Positions 18,106 to 27,149 are shown, numbered from the stretch's first letter. The stretch: DNA of 64,000 nt from Halostella salina (GCF_003675855.1 NZ_RCIH01000001.1:124001-188000), one strand, 5' to 3'. A program made the numbers and translations. Notes: a model not told the origin generated them from the sequence alone.

Positions 18106-18810
18106 ATGGAAGAGAGCATCTCGGGGTTCAAAATCCGAGGGACGTGGGGGGACGTGGTCGAACACGGGGAGCGAGTGACCCGCGCGCTCCGCGACCTGGA
18201 CGTCAACGAGGGTGACCACGACTACGCCGACGCCTTCGACGAGTGGAACGAGTGGCGGCCGAAGTCCCACGAGCGCATGGAGGCCGACGTGAGCGAGAAG
18301 ACGGCCGAGCAGGCCAGCGTCGGCGAGGGTAAAGGCGAGAAGGCGGGGAAGAACCCCGACGAGGACATCCAGACTGCGGGCGAGAAGCTCACCGAGTCCT
18401 ACGAGAAACTGGAGGACGACGACCGCGAGGGCGCGGTCGGCAAGTGGGGCGAGTCCCTGGAGTACGTCGCCCGCGCGGCCGACTCCGCCGGGCGCAAGGC
18501 CCTGCGCGCGGTCGAGGACACCGTCTACCAGCGCGTGATGACCCAGATCGCGCCGTACTACTTCGACAACGAACTCGTCAGCGCGAACCTCCAGAACACC
18601 ACGAACGGCGACGGCGAGGAGACGTTCGTCTTCGAGATCAACGTCAACGACGACGACCTCAAGGAGTCCGTCTCCGAGCGCCTCGCGGAGTACGAGGACA
18701 CCGTCGACCGCTGGCACGTCGACACCGAGAAGGAGACCGAGAACGTCGAGGCCGTCGAGGGCGTGGAGGCCCCGGAGGACGAGGAGCGGTCAAAACCGTC
18801 TTCGAACTGA
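18106..18810 (+). CDS. Haloarchaeal acidic helical protein (DUF5828-like)
   Basis: 234 aa, strongly acidic, mostly predicted helix with charged heptad-like stretches (GEKLTESYEKLEDDDREGA). No catalytic motif or membrane segment is seen. I recall this family as DUF5828, but am unsure of the number. A TATA-like GTTTAACC lies about 30 bp upstream. The last codons (KPSSN) fall in the first copy of a direct repeat that continues past the stop, so the C-terminus may have been generated by repeat expansion. Confidence 0.65.
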   Translation: MEESISGFKIRGTWGDVVEHGERVTRALRDLDVNEGDHDYADAFDEWNEWRPKSHERMEADVSEKTAEQASVGEGKGEKAGKNPDEDIQTAGEKLTESYEKLEDDDREGAVGKWGESLEYVARAADSAGRKALRAVEDTVYQRVMTQIAPYYFDNELVSANLQNTTNGDGEETFVFEINVNDDDLKESVSERLAEYEDTVDRWHVDTEKETENVEAVEGVEAPEDEERSKPSSN

Positions 18811-18930
18811 GCGGCGTTTCATCGCCGCGATCGCGAAGCGGTTTTGAAGAAGCCATCCTCGAACTGACCGCAGTTCATCTGCGGTCCCGCGACGAAGGCT
18901 CGAAGAAGCCATCCTCGAACTGAGCGGCGG
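18797..18930 (+). repeat. About 56-bp imperfect direct repeat, 2.3 copies
   Basis: The core CTCGAACTGA (first copy TTCGAACTGA) recurs with GAACTGA at 18804, 18861 and 18917, periods 57 and 56 bp. Copies two and three share AGAAGCCATCCTCGAACTGA. Copies one and two each carry a short hairpin right after the core: GCGGCGTTTCATCGCCGC and GACCGCAGTTCATCTGCGGTC. The first copy encodes the end of the upstream protein. The hairpins could act as 3' stabilisers or terminators. Confidence 0.75.
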
Positions 18931-18994
18931 TGGCCCGTTCTCGCGGTGCCGCAGACGGTAGGCACTTGTACGACCCCCGAGTAGCCGGTAGCCA

Positions 18995-20185
18995 ATGGTA
19001 GCAGCCGGGACGCTTGCGACGGTCGTTGTCGCCGGACTGGCCAGCCTGTTCATGGCCTGGGCGATCGGTGCCGGGTCGAGCGGCTCCACCCCCTTCGCGC
19101 CGGCGGTCGGCGCGAACGCCATCTCCGTGATGCGGGCGGGCTTTTTCGTCGGCATCCTCGGCTTCGCCGGCGCGGTGTTACAGGGCGCGAACGTCTCCGA
19201 GGCGGTCGGGCGCGAGCTGATCGGCGGCGTCACCCTGTCGCCGGTCGCGGCCGTCGTCGGGCTGACCATCGCCGCGGTGCTCGTGGCGATCGGCGTATTC
19301 GCGGGCTACCCCATCGCCACGGCGTTTACCGTCACCGGCGCGGTGATCGGCGTCGGGCTGGCGATGGGCGGCGACCCGGCGTGGGCGAAGTACCGCGAGA
19401 TCGGCACGCTGTGGGTGCTGACGCCCTTCATCGGCGGCGGGGCCGCGTACGCCACCGCGAAGACGCTGCGCGACGAACGGGTGCCCGAGCGGGTCGCGAT
19501 CCCGCTGCTCGCGGGGGTGGTCGCGGCCATCGTCACCAACATCAACTTCGTGGTGCTCGGCCCGGCGGGCGAGGCCGCGAGCATCGCCGGAACGCTCGCG
19601 CTGACGGTCGCCGACGGCGGCCTCGCCGCCCGCGCCGGCATCACGGTCGGGCTGGCGCTCGTCGCGGTCGGCGCGCTCGCCCGCGACATCGACGCCGACC
19701 CGGCGGCCGGCCAGCGCCACTTCCTGCTCGTGCTCGGCGGCCTCGTCGCGTTCTCGGCCGGCGGGAGCCAGGTCGGGCTGGCCATCGGCCCGCTGCTGCC
19801 CCTCGTCTCCCCCGGGTCCGCCGTGGTGGTGCCGCTGACAACGGTGCTGGTGTTCGGCGGCGTCGGCCTGCTGGTCGGCTCGTGGACCGGCGCGCCGCGA
19901 ATGATCAAGGCGCTCAGTCAGGACTACTCGTCGCTGGGGCCGCGGCGCTCGATCGCGGCGCTGATCCCCTCCTTCGCCATCGCGCAGGCGGCGGTCTTCT
20001 TCGGGATCCCCGTCTCGTTCAACGAGATCATCGTCTCGGCGATCATCGGCAGCGGCTACGCCGCGGGCGGGAGCGGCGTGAGCGGGCGGAAAATGCTCTT
20101 CACCGTGCTCGCGTGGGTCGCCTCGCTGACGATCGCCGTCGTCGCGGGGTACGGCGGATTCCTCGTGGTCGACGCGGTCGTGTAG
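18995..20185 (+). CDS. PiT-family inorganic phosphate transporter (copy 2)
   Basis: 396-aa polytopic permease. The first repeat signature is MAWAIGAGSSGSTPFAPAVGAN and the second VAFSAGGSQVGLAIGPLLPL, both PiT-like with several substitutions. A GASVSGR-like segment near the end (YAAGGSGVSGRKML) matches the family C-terminal signature. It lacks the acidic insert of the first copy. The more divergent motifs leave open another anion or a sulfate-permease-like role. Confidence 0.82.
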   Translation: MVAAGTLATVVVAGLASLFMAWAIGAGSSGSTPFAPAVGANAISVMRAGFFVGILGFAGAVLQGANVSEAVGRELIGGVTLSPVAAVVGLTIAAVLVAIGVFAGYPIATAFTVTGAVIGVGLAMGGDPAWAKYREIGTLWVLTPFIGGGAAYATAKTLRDERVPERVAIPLLAGVVAAIVTNINFVVLGPAGEAASIAGTLALTVADGGLAARAGITVGLALVAVGALARDIDADPAAGQRHFLLVLGGLVAFSAGGSQVGLAIGPLLPLVSPGSAVVVPLTTVLVFGGVGLLVGSWTGAPRMIKALSQDYSSLGPRRSIAALIPSFAIAQAAVFFGIPVSFNEIIVSAIIGSGYAAGGSGVSGRKMLFTVLAWVASLTIAVVAGYGGFLVVDAVV

Positions 20186-20189
20186 GGCG

Positions 20190-21578
20190 CTACGTCTCCT
20201 CGGGCTGTAGCTCGTCCGGATCCGTGTCGAGTTCCTCGCCGTCCTCGGTTTCGATCTCGGTGAGGCGGGCGTTCATGATCCGGGTGTTCTCGACTTGCTC
20301 GACGGTGATCTCGACGCCGTCGTACTCGATCGACTCGCCCTCCTCCACGAGGCGGCCGGCGCGGTTGAACACGAAGCCGGCGATCGTCTCGAACTCCTCG
20401 CCCTCCGGCAGGTCGATCTCCAGCGCGTCGTTGATCTCGTCGATGTTGACCTCGCCGCGGACGCGGACGGTGTCGTCGTCGAGGTACTCGATCGGCTCTT
20501 CCTCCTCGCCCTCGAGGATCTCGCCGACGATCTCCTCGATCATGTCCTCCATCGTCACCAGCCCCTCGGTGGTGCCGAACTCGTCGATGACGATCACCAT
20601 GTGCATGCGGTTCTCGCGCATCTCGGTGAGCAGCTCGTCGACGTTTTTCGACTCGGGGACGTGCAGCGTCGGCTGGATGAAGTCGTCGAGGTCGAGGTCG
20701 TCGGCGTCGGCCGCGCCGTAGTTCAGGTCCCGGACCAGGTCGCGGATGTGGGCGACGCCGATGACGTTGTCGAGGCTGCCCTCGTACACCGGCAGGCGGG
20801 CGTGGTCGCTCTGGACGCAGGTCTGGATCGCCTCCTCGACGCTGGCGTCCTTCGGGATGCCGGTCACGTCGAGGCGGGGCGTCATCACCTCCTTGGCGAT
20901 CGTGTTGTTGAACCGGAAGATGCGCTGGAGCATCTCGCGTTCGTCCTCCTCGATGACGCCCTCGCGCTCGCCGGTCTCGATCATGTCCTGGATCTCGTCG
21001 CGGGTGACGTAGGAGGTCTCGATGGCCGAGCGACCGCCGGTCACCTTGTTGACGAGGCGGGTGAGGTAGTCGAACGTGACGATCAGCGGCAGGAGGAAGT
21101 ACTCCGAGAGCTTCAGCGGCCGGGCGATCCGGAGCGCCCACGACTCCGTGTTCTCGACGGCGTAGGACTTGGGCGCGCTCTCGCCGAACAGCAGGACCAG
21201 CGCGGTGATCCCGAACGTGGCCCCGAGCACGGCCTCCCCGCGGGAGACGTAGTAGCCCAGCAGCCCCGTGGCGATCGAGGACATCGCGATGTTGACGATG
21301 TTGTTGCCGACGAGGATCGTCACCAGAAGCCTGTGGGGGTCGGATTTGAGCTCCTTGAGCGTCTCCGCGCCCGGCTTCCCCTCCTCGACGAGCGCCTCGA
21401 TCCGGTGTGCCGCCAGCGAGAACATGGCGATCTCCGAGGAGGAGAAAAACGCCGACAGCGCCATGAGTACGACGAGGGTCCCGACACCGATCGCCGTTAT
21501 CATCGACTGGTCGACGGCGACGCCGAACAGTTCGAGTGCCTGCAACGGTCGCACCGTGGAGAGCCCGGATATACCCAT
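20190..21578 (-). CDS. CNNM/CorC-type membrane protein (DUF21-CBS-CorC_HlyC)
   Basis: 462 aa. An N-terminal DUF21 membrane domain (about residues 20-200, SAFFSSSEIAMFS opening motif) is followed by a CBS pair (about 215-340, with VMTPRLDVTGIP and MVIVIDEFGTTEGLVTMEDM) and a C-terminal CorC_HlyC domain (about 355-440). The family is linked to Mg2+ efflux or divalent-cation homeostasis, with CBS domains sensing nucleotides. Fits the window's other cation genes (MgtE halves) only loosely. The ATG at 21578 is used. Convergent with the PiT gene, 4-bp gap. Confidence 0.9.
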   Translation of the reverse strand: MGISGLSTVRPLQALELFGVAVDQSMITAIGVGTLVVLMALSAFFSSSEIAMFSLAAHRIEALVEEGKPGAETLKELKSDPHRLLVTILVGNNIVNIAMSSIATGLLGYYVSRGEAVLGATFGITALVLLFGESAPKSYAVENTESWALRIARPLKLSEYFLLPLIVTFDYLTRLVNKVTGGRSAIETSYVTRDEIQDMIETGEREGVIEEDEREMLQRIFRFNNTIAKEVMTPRLDVTGIPKDASVEEAIQTCVQSDHARLPVYEGSLDNVIGVAHIRDLVRDLNYGAADADDLDLDDFIQPTLHVPESKNVDELLTEMRENRMHMVIVIDEFGTTEGLVTMEDMIEEIVGEILEGEEEEPIEYLDDDTVRVRGEVNIDEINDALEIDLPEGEEFETIAGFVFNRAGRLVEEGESIEYDGVEITVEQVENTRIMNARLTEIETEDGEELDTDPDELQPEET

Positions 21579-21720
21579 CAACCGCCACCTAACCCTGCCC
21601 GGGAATTAACTCTTGTCACCTCGGCACGGACGCCGGGCGACCGTACGGTCACGCTCGTCGGCGAACCACGGCCCTGCCGCGGGCGAAGCCCTTACGGCCG
21701 AACCGGTCCCATTGATCGGT

Positions 21721-21987
21721 ATGAGCGACCCGACGATCACGTTCTACCGGCTACAGGCGTGCCCGTACTGCGAGCGCGTGACGCGAACGCTGGACGAACT
21801 CGGGCTCGACTACCAGTCCCGGTTCATCGAGCCGATGCACTCGGACCGCAACGTCGTCAAGCGGATCAGCGGCAAGCGCACCGTCCCGGCGATCGTCGAC
21901 GGGAACACCGGCGTCACGATGAGCGAGAGCGCCAACATCGTGGAGTATCTCGAACGGACGTACGGCGAGGACGGGGGTGGTGCCTGA
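21721..21987 (+). CDS. Glutaredoxin-like / GST N-terminal domain protein
   Basis: 88-aa thioredoxin-fold protein. The active site is C14-P-Y-C17 (LQACPYCERV), with the cis-proline segment KRTVPAIVDG and a C-terminal SANIVEYLERTYG typical of GST N-domains. It probably acts as a dithiol oxidoreductase with gamma-glutamylcysteine, the haloarchaeal thiol (inference). The stop overlaps the next gene as TGATG, so both proteins are probably made together. Confidence 0.88.
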   Translation: MSDPTITFYRLQACPYCERVTRTLDELGLDYQSRFIEPMHSDRNVVKRISGKRTVPAIVDGNTGVTMSESANIVEYLERTYGEDGGGA

Positions 21988-22493
21988 TGGTCGACTTCGA
22001 GGTCGTCTCCCTCCCCGAGACCGACCACGTCGACGAGGGCGACACCGCCCCGGACTTCACCCGGCCGCTCGTCAACGACGAGTACTGGGAGGACGCCGCG
22101 CTGTCCGACATCGCCGACGACGGGCCGGCCCTGCTCGTGTTCCACCCGATGGACGGCGCGTTCCCGGCGACGTACGTGTGGAACGAGATCCGCGACCGCG
22201 GGTGGACCGACGACCTCACCGTCGTCGGCCTCTCGATCTCGTCGCCGTACGAGCACAAGGCGTTCATCGAGGACCGGGGGATCGACGCCCGCCTGTTCAG
22301 CGACCCGAAGGCCACCGTCGCCGTCGAGTACGGGATCGCCCACGACCTGGACGGCATGGCCGGGGTCACCGAACCTCGCCCGGCGGTGTACCTGCTCGAT
22401 GGGGACCGCACCGTCGAGTACGCGTGGGTCGCTGACGAGTGGCCCGCGTTCCCCGACTACGACGAGGTCGAGGCCGCCATCGAGTCGCGCTGA
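21987..22493 (+). CDS. Peroxiredoxin-like (AhpC/TSA fold) protein lacking cysteine
   Basis: 168 aa. The fold is recognisable: a GDTAPDFTRPLVN opening, LLVFHPMDGAFPATY where peroxiredoxins have the PxxxT/SxxC active site, then VVGLSIS and YEHKAFIEDRGI. No cysteine occurs anywhere, so the peroxidatic thiol is absent and ordinary peroxidase chemistry is impossible. It may be a structural partner or redox-insensitive regulator. Translationally coupled to the glutaredoxin-like gene upstream. Confidence 0.82.
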   Translation: MVDFEVVSLPETDHVDEGDTAPDFTRPLVNDEYWEDAALSDIADDGPALLVFHPMDGAFPATYVWNEIRDRGWTDDLTVVGLSISSPYEHKAFIEDRGIDARLFSDPKATVAVEYGIAHDLDGMAGVTEPRPAVYLLDGDRTVEYAWVADEWPAFPDYDEVEAAIESR

Positions 22494-22578
22494 TCCGGCG
22501 GCGTTGCACCGCGCTCCCGCCTCCCACCGCCCTGCCCGTGACGACACGCTTTTTGCCCGACGGCGGCCACGTTCGGCC

Positions 22579-23157
22579 ATGAGCGACGTGTCGACCGCCG
22601 CCGAGGCCGTCAGGAACGGCGATCTGGTCGTCTACCCGACCGAGACGGTGTACGGGCTCGGCGCGGACGCGCTGGACCCCGACGCAGTCGAGCGCGCGTT
22701 CGCGGCGAAGGGACGGGACCGGTCGAAGCCGCTGTCGCTCGGCGTGCCGGACGTGGACGCCGCGCTGTCGTACGTCCGCCCGACCGAGCGCGCGGAGCGG
22801 TTCATGCGCGAGTTCCTCCCCGGCTCGGTGACGGTGGTCTGCGAGCGAACCGACGACGTGCCGGACGCGCTCACCGCCGGCCGGGACCGCGTGGGGATCC
22901 GGATCCCGGACCACGACCTTGCACGCGAGCTGCTCGCCGAAGCGGGCCCGCTGACGGCGACGAGCGCGAACGTGAGCGGCCGGGGCAGCGTCACCCGCGT
23001 CGCCGACCTCGACGACGACTTCCTCGACTCGGTCGCCGTCGTGCTGGACGGCGGCGAGACGCCCGGCACCGAGAGCACCGTCGTCGACGTCGAACGGGAC
23101 GAGGTGATCCGACGCGGCGCGGACGCCGACCGGATCGAGGCGTGGCTCCGGGCGTAG
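22579..23157 (+). CDS. Sua5/YciO/YrdC threonylcarbamoyl-AMP synthase
   Basis: Makes threonylcarbamoyl-AMP for t6A37 of ANN-decoding tRNAs. The 192-aa protein is the YrdC-only form. Motifs: YPTETVYGLGADAL, the KGRDRSKPLSLGV nucleotide/threonine site, and TATSANVSG. The C-terminal Sua5 domain is absent. Single-gene unit. YciO-like paralogues of uncertain activity exist, so the exact role is family-level. Confidence 0.9.
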   Translation: MSDVSTAAEAVRNGDLVVYPTETVYGLGADALDPDAVERAFAAKGRDRSKPLSLGVPDVDAALSYVRPTERAERFMREFLPGSVTVVCERTDDVPDALTAGRDRVGIRIPDHDLARELLAEAGPLTATSANVSGRGSVTRVADLDDDFLDSVAVVLDGGETPGTESTVVDVERDEVIRRGADADRIEAWLRA

Positions 23158-23218
23158 CCGGCTGCCCCTGACGGCGACGGCTACGGCGCGGAGCGGCCCC
23201 CGACTGACGGCGGCGTGA

Positions 23219-23869
23219 CTACGACAGCAGCGAGCGGAGCGTCCGCGTTTTCACGCCGCACTCGTCGCTGTACTCGCAGGGGTTGCACTTGTTGCGGTCG
23301 TTCAGGCGCGGCGGCGGGCCGTCGAGCGACTCGACGGTGCGGACCGCGGTGCGGTACGCCGCTTTCCGGCGCGTCGTGAGTTGCACCGTTCTGACGATGC
23401 CGTGGGCGGGGTACTCCACGTACGCCCGCTTGACCGGCCGTTCGCGCTCCCACGCGAGCGCCTTGGCCGCGGCGACGGCGTGGACGGCGTGGGGTTCCCA
23501 CACGCCCTCATCGGGCGGCGACCCCGGCGAGACGACCGACGGCCGGGGCGGGTCCTCGATGATCTTGTGCGCGACGCCGCGGCACTCCCGGCCCGAGAGC
23601 AGCACGTCGCGGCGCGGCGGGTCGGCGAGCGCGGTCCAGTCGTCGGTCCGGTCGCGGGCACGCCGGAGGTTCCGCCGGTAGCGCTCCGGCGTGGTCTCGG
23701 TCGGGAGACCGGCGAATGCGGCGTCCGGTGCGTCTATCAGTTCGCCGTAGCGGTGGGCCAGGTCACGGCGCTCGGCGACGACCGGCGGCGGGTCGCGGTC
23801 GCTCCGGCGCGCGTAGTACAGTTTCCGCGGGCAGTACGCGGCCGTCCGCAGGTCGCTGAAGGGGATCAC
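23219..23869 (-). CDS. Cas4-like protein with Fe-S cysteines but no recognisable nuclease residues
   Basis: 216 aa from a GTG at 23869. The Cas4/Dna2 Fe-S frame is present: C13 (AAYCPRKLYYA) and a C-terminal trio C195, C198, C204 (KCNPCEYSDEC). Between them the PD-(D/E)xK elements look degenerate: the GxxD position reads GVAHKII and the ExK strand reads PSVVSPGS. A beta segment matching the Cas4 C-terminal domain (YVEYPAHGIVRTVQL) follows. No cas1, cas2 or repeat array is near, so this is a solitary homologue. Likely a DNA- or Fe-S-binding protein rather than an active exonuclease. Confidence 0.75.
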   Translation of the reverse strand: MIPFSDLRTAAYCPRKLYYARRSDRDPPPVVAERRDLAHRYGELIDAPDAAFAGLPTETTPERYRRNLRRARDRTDDWTALADPPRRDVLLSGRECRGVAHKIIEDPPRPSVVSPGSPPDEGVWEPHAVHAVAAAKALAWERERPVKRAYVEYPAHGIVRTVQLTTRRKAAYRTAVRTVESLDGPPPRLNDRNKCNPCEYSDECGVKTRTLRSLLS

Positions 23870-23931
23870 GGTCCCGGTTGGCCGCGGGCCGGTACAAAAA
23901 GGTGTGGCGGGGTCGGCCGGCGGCCGCGTCG

Positions 23932-24360
23932 TCAGTCGTCGTCTTCCTCGGTCGTCGTCCTGTCGATGTCCTTCTCGCCGCGGTAGATCTCCGCGCCGTC
24001 CTGTGCGACCTTCTCGGCGAGGACGGCGCATTTCACGCGCATCGGGCTGATGTCGACGCCGAGCATGTCGATCACGTCGTCGCGGTCCATCTCGTCGAGT
24101 TCGTCCAGCGTCTTCCCGCGGAGTTCGCCCGAGAGCATGCTCGCCGAGGCCTGACTGATCGCACAGCCGTCGCCGCGGAACGCGACCGCCTCGATCGTCT
24201 CGTCGTCCTCGTCCAGTTTCACGTCCATCCGGATCTCGTCGCCGCACATCGGGTTCTCGCCGACGTGGGTGTACGTGGCGTCCTCGATCTCCCCGTAGTT
24301 GCGGGGGTTCTTGTAGTGGTCGAGGATCTGCTGCCGGTACATGTCCGAGCCCATTCCCAT
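23932..24360 (-). CDS. sufU: SufU/IscU-type Fe-S cluster assembly protein
   Basis: 142 aa. Opens SDMYRQQILDHYKNPRNYG, the hallmark of SufU. The three ligand cysteines are in MCGDEI, GDGCAIS and RVKCAVLA. The insertion typical of SufU relative to IscU is present around GELRGKTLDEL. It accepts sulfur from SufS and may be a scaffold or a zinc-dependent sulfurtransferase. The matching SufS is 3 kb away in its own unit. A second ATG at 24354 is possible. Confidence 0.92.
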   Translation of the reverse strand: MGMGSDMYRQQILDHYKNPRNYGEIEDATYTHVGENPMCGDEIRMDVKLDEDDETIEAVAFRGDGCAISQASASMLSGELRGKTLDELDEMDRDDVIDMLGVDISPMRVKCAVLAEKVAQDGAEIYRGEKDIDRTTTEEDDD

Positions 24361-24444
24361 TGTTGTCGCTCGATACGGGCGGGCCGCGGAAAAGGATTCC
24401 GAGCGAGCGGGTCGTCCGTGGGGCGCGTCGGCGGCGAACGCACC

Positions 24445-25437
24445 CTACACGTCGGCGAAGGGGCCGCCCTTCGCCTCGGCGAGCCGGCGGAACTGGTCGT
24501 CCGACAGCGACACGTCGGCCGCGCCGAGGTTCTCCTCCAGCTGCTCGCGGGTGCGCGCGCCGACGATGGGGGCCGTCACCGCGTCGTGGTGCATCAGGAA
24601 CGCTATCGACACCTGCGCCGGCGTCGCGCCGACCTCGTCGGCGACCGACCGGACGACGTCCAGCACGTCGAAGTGGTCGGCGGTCAGGTAGTGGTCGCGC
24701 CAGCGGTCGCCGTCGGAGGCCGTCGAATCGTCGGGCAGGTCGGCGTCGCGCTCGTACTTGCCGGTGAGAAAGCCCTGCGCGAGCGGGCTCCACGGCACCA
24801 CGCCGATCCCGTAGTCCCGGCACATGTCGAGGTACGACCCCTCCGTCTCCCGGTCGATCAGGTTGTACCGCGGCTGGGCGACGTTGAACGGTTCGTACCC
24901 CTTCCGGCGGGCGACCTCGTTCGCCTTCGCGACCTTCCAGCCGTTCGGTTCGAGCGTCGACGTGCCGAGGTAGTTCACCTTCCCCTCCTCGACGAACCCG
25001 TTCAGCGTGCGCATGAACTCCTCGACCGGCGTGTCGTCGTCGAACCGATGGGTGTACAGCAGGTCGACGTAGTCGGTGTCCAGCCGGTCGAGGATGCGGT
25101 CGATCTGCCGCCGGAGGTGCTTCCGGCCGAGGCCGCCGCCGTTGGGGTCGCCCTCGCGGGTCGGCCAGTAGATCTTCGAGGCGATCACGAAGTCCTCGCG
25201 GTCGCGGTCGGCCAGCCAGTTGCCGATCCAGCGCTCGCTTTTGCCGTCGCCGTACACGTCGGCGGTGTCGATAAAGCGGCCGCCGGCCGCCTCGTAGGCG
25301 TTCAGCAGTTCGTACGCCCGTTCCTCACCGATCTCGATCGAGCCTTTCGGCGTCTCCCGGCCGAACCGCCACGTGCCGAAGGCGAGTTCGCTGACTCGCG
25401 TACCGGTCGACCCGAGGGGGGCGTAGTCGAGTTCCAT
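24445..25437 (-). CDS. Aldo/keto reductase (general-stress 69 / Kv-beta-like)
   Basis: 330-aa NADPH-dependent oxidoreductase. Catalytic tetrad segments: D and Y in FIDTADVYGDGKSE, K in IASKIYW, H in LLYTHRFDD. The C-terminal cofactor signature is PIVGARTREQLEENL. Substrate unknown. Unrelated in sequence class to the second AKR at 54040-54852, which is the DKG-reductase type. Confidence 0.9.
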   Translation of the reverse strand: MELDYAPLGSTGTRVSELAFGTWRFGRETPKGSIEIGEERAYELLNAYEAAGGRFIDTADVYGDGKSERWIGNWLADRDREDFVIASKIYWPTREGDPNGGGLGRKHLRRQIDRILDRLDTDYVDLLYTHRFDDDTPVEEFMRTLNGFVEEGKVNYLGTSTLEPNGWKVAKANEVARRKGYEPFNVAQPRYNLIDRETEGSYLDMCRDYGIGVVPWSPLAQGFLTGKYERDADLPDDSTASDGDRWRDHYLTADHFDVLDVVRSVADEVGATPAQVSIAFLMHHDAVTAPIVGARTREQLEENLGAADVSLSDDQFRRLAEAKGGPFADV

Positions 25438-25550
25438 CGGCCGGATCTTTCGTGACCATCACAAGAAGTCCATCGATACGCCGCGACGGGATCCCGCGTC
25501 GACAGGTCGCTCCGAAAACGTTTTTGGCGCGGTGTACGGTAGCTGTTGCC

Positions 25551-27149
25551 ATGCAACGGCTGCCCTCCACCGCCAGCCGCCGAACCGTGCTGTCGACGGT
25601 CGCCGCCGCGCCGGTCGTCGGATCGCTCGCCGGAACCGCCGCCGCCCGGACCGACCCCGAGCCGACCATCGAACCGGCGGCCGAACTGGAACTCGACGGC
25701 GTCGCCGAGGTCGTCGTCGACGACGACGGGTCGACCGTCTACTGTTCGCTGACGGACGGGTTCGGCGTCGTGGACGCGAGCGACCCGTCGAACCCCGAGG
25801 TGCTGTACGAGGAGCGCGGGATGGAGCACGACGGCGACGGGCCGATGGACGACATCATGGACGTGAAGGTGTCGGGCGACCGGCTCGCGGTCGCCGGTCC
25901 CAACGCCGGGTTCGGAAGCGACTTCTCCGGCGTGTTCCTCTACGACGTGTCGGACCCGGCGTCGCCCGAGCGCGTCGCCTTCGAGCCGACCGGCCACGGG
26001 ATCCACAACTGCTCGCTTGACGGCGACCGCCTGTACCTCACCGGCACCGGCCTGTCCGGGTCGCCGGCGATGATCTACGACGTGTCCGACGACGACCCCG
26101 AGAAGGTCGGGGAGTGGTCCGCCGCCGACGCCGACGACGCGTGGGCCGACGTGTCGCGCAACTACGCCCAGTGTCACGACCTGTACGGACGGGACGACAC
26201 GCTTTACGTCGCCTACTGGGACGCCGGCACCTGGGTCGTCGACGTGTCGGACCCGGCGAACCCGACGGCCCGGACCCACGTCGGCGGCCACGACCCCGCG
26301 TACCTCGAATCGCTGGGACGCAATCCGACGCCGGAGTTCTTCGAGCTCCCGGGCAACAGCCACTACGTCCAGCCCAACGGCGACGCCTCCGTGCTGTTCG
26401 TCGGCAAGGAGGCCTGGAACCGCGAGGATACAGAGACCGACGGTGGCCCCGGCGGGATCGAACTGTGGGACGGCGCGGAGGACCCGACGCTGCGGACCGT
26501 CCTCCGGCCGCCCCAGCCCAGCCCCGAGATCGACGGGAGCGGCTGGACCTCCCACAACTTCGGCGTCGACGGCGACCGGCTGTACACCTCGTGGTACGGC
26601 GGCGGCGTCCGCGTCTTCGACGTGAGCGACCTCGGATCGCCGCAGCTGCTGGGCGAGTGGCGCGACCCGTCGTCGACCTCCTTCTGGAGCGCCACGCCGC
26701 TCGAGGAGGGGTTCGTCGCCGGGAGCTATCAGAACCCGAGCAACTCCCGCGAACAGCGACAGAACGGAGCCGGCGCGAAACTGTACGTGTTCCCCGAACC
26801 GGACGGCGAGAACGCGAAGGACGCGCGGACGATGGAGCGCCGCGCGTTCCCGGAGCCGGAGGACGCCGGCGGGGGCGCGCCCGAGACGACCACGACAACG
26901 ACGGCCGACACGACGACTGCACCGGCCACGACGACCGCACCGCCGACCACCACGGCGACGGGCGGTACGACCGCCACAACCGGCGACGGGACGACCGCCG
27001 GCGGCGACACGACGCCCGACGAGGGGTCCGGCGACGACGGCGGTGACGGCGACAGCGACGCCGGCGGCCAGCCCGGGTTCGGAGCGCTCACGGCGCTGGT
27101 CGGCGGCGGCCTCGGGCTGTGGCGGTACGCGAACGGCGACGAGGAGTAG
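25551..27149 (+). CDS. LVIVD-repeat beta-propeller surface protein with PGF-CTERM-like anchor
   Basis: 532 aa. A Tat-type signal (SRRTVLSTVAAAP) precedes a propeller of about six LVIVD-like blades; each carries a YDVSDPASPE-type turn (VVDASDPSNPE, LYDVSDPASPE, VVDVSDPANPT, VFDVSDLGSPQ). A Thr/Gly-rich stalk (about residues 445-505) looks like an O-glycosylated linker. It ends in a PGFG motif, a hydrophobic stretch and RYANGDEE, an archaeosortase PGF-CTERM-like sorting tail. Role: probably adhesion or extracellular binding; the ligand is unknown. Confidence 0.85.
   Translation: MQRLPSTASRRTVLSTVAAAPVVGSLAGTAAARTDPEPTIEPAAELELDGVAEVVVDDDGSTVYCSLTDGFGVVDASDPSNPEVLYEERGMEHDGDGPMDDIMDVKVSGDRLAVAGPNAGFGSDFSGVFLYDVSDPASPERVAFEPTGHGIHNCSLDGDRLYLTGTGLSGSPAMIYDVSDDDPEKVGEWSAADADDAWADVSRNYAQCHDLYGRDDTLYVAYWDAGTWVVDVSDPANPTARTHVGGHDPAYLESLGRNPTPEFFELPGNSHYVQPNGDASVLFVGKEAWNREDTETDGGPGGIELWDGAEDPTLRTVLRPPQPSPEIDGSGWTSHNFGVDGDRLYTSWYGGGVRVFDVSDLGSPQLLGEWRDPSSTSFWSATPLEEGFVAGSYQNPSNSREQRQNGAGAKLYVFPEPDGENAKDARTMERRAFPEPEDAGGGAPETTTTTTADTTTAPATTTAPPTTTATGGTTATTGDGTTAGGDTTPDEGSGDDGGDGDSDAGGQPGFGALTALVGGGLGLWRYANGDEE

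Noticed and set aside
20295-22493. Very long antisense frame across the CorC-type gene and the thioredoxin-fold pair
   Set aside because: Composition is that of a GC-rich shadow; it covers well-supported genes on both strands and shows no domain of its own until it merges with the true peroxiredoxin-like gene.
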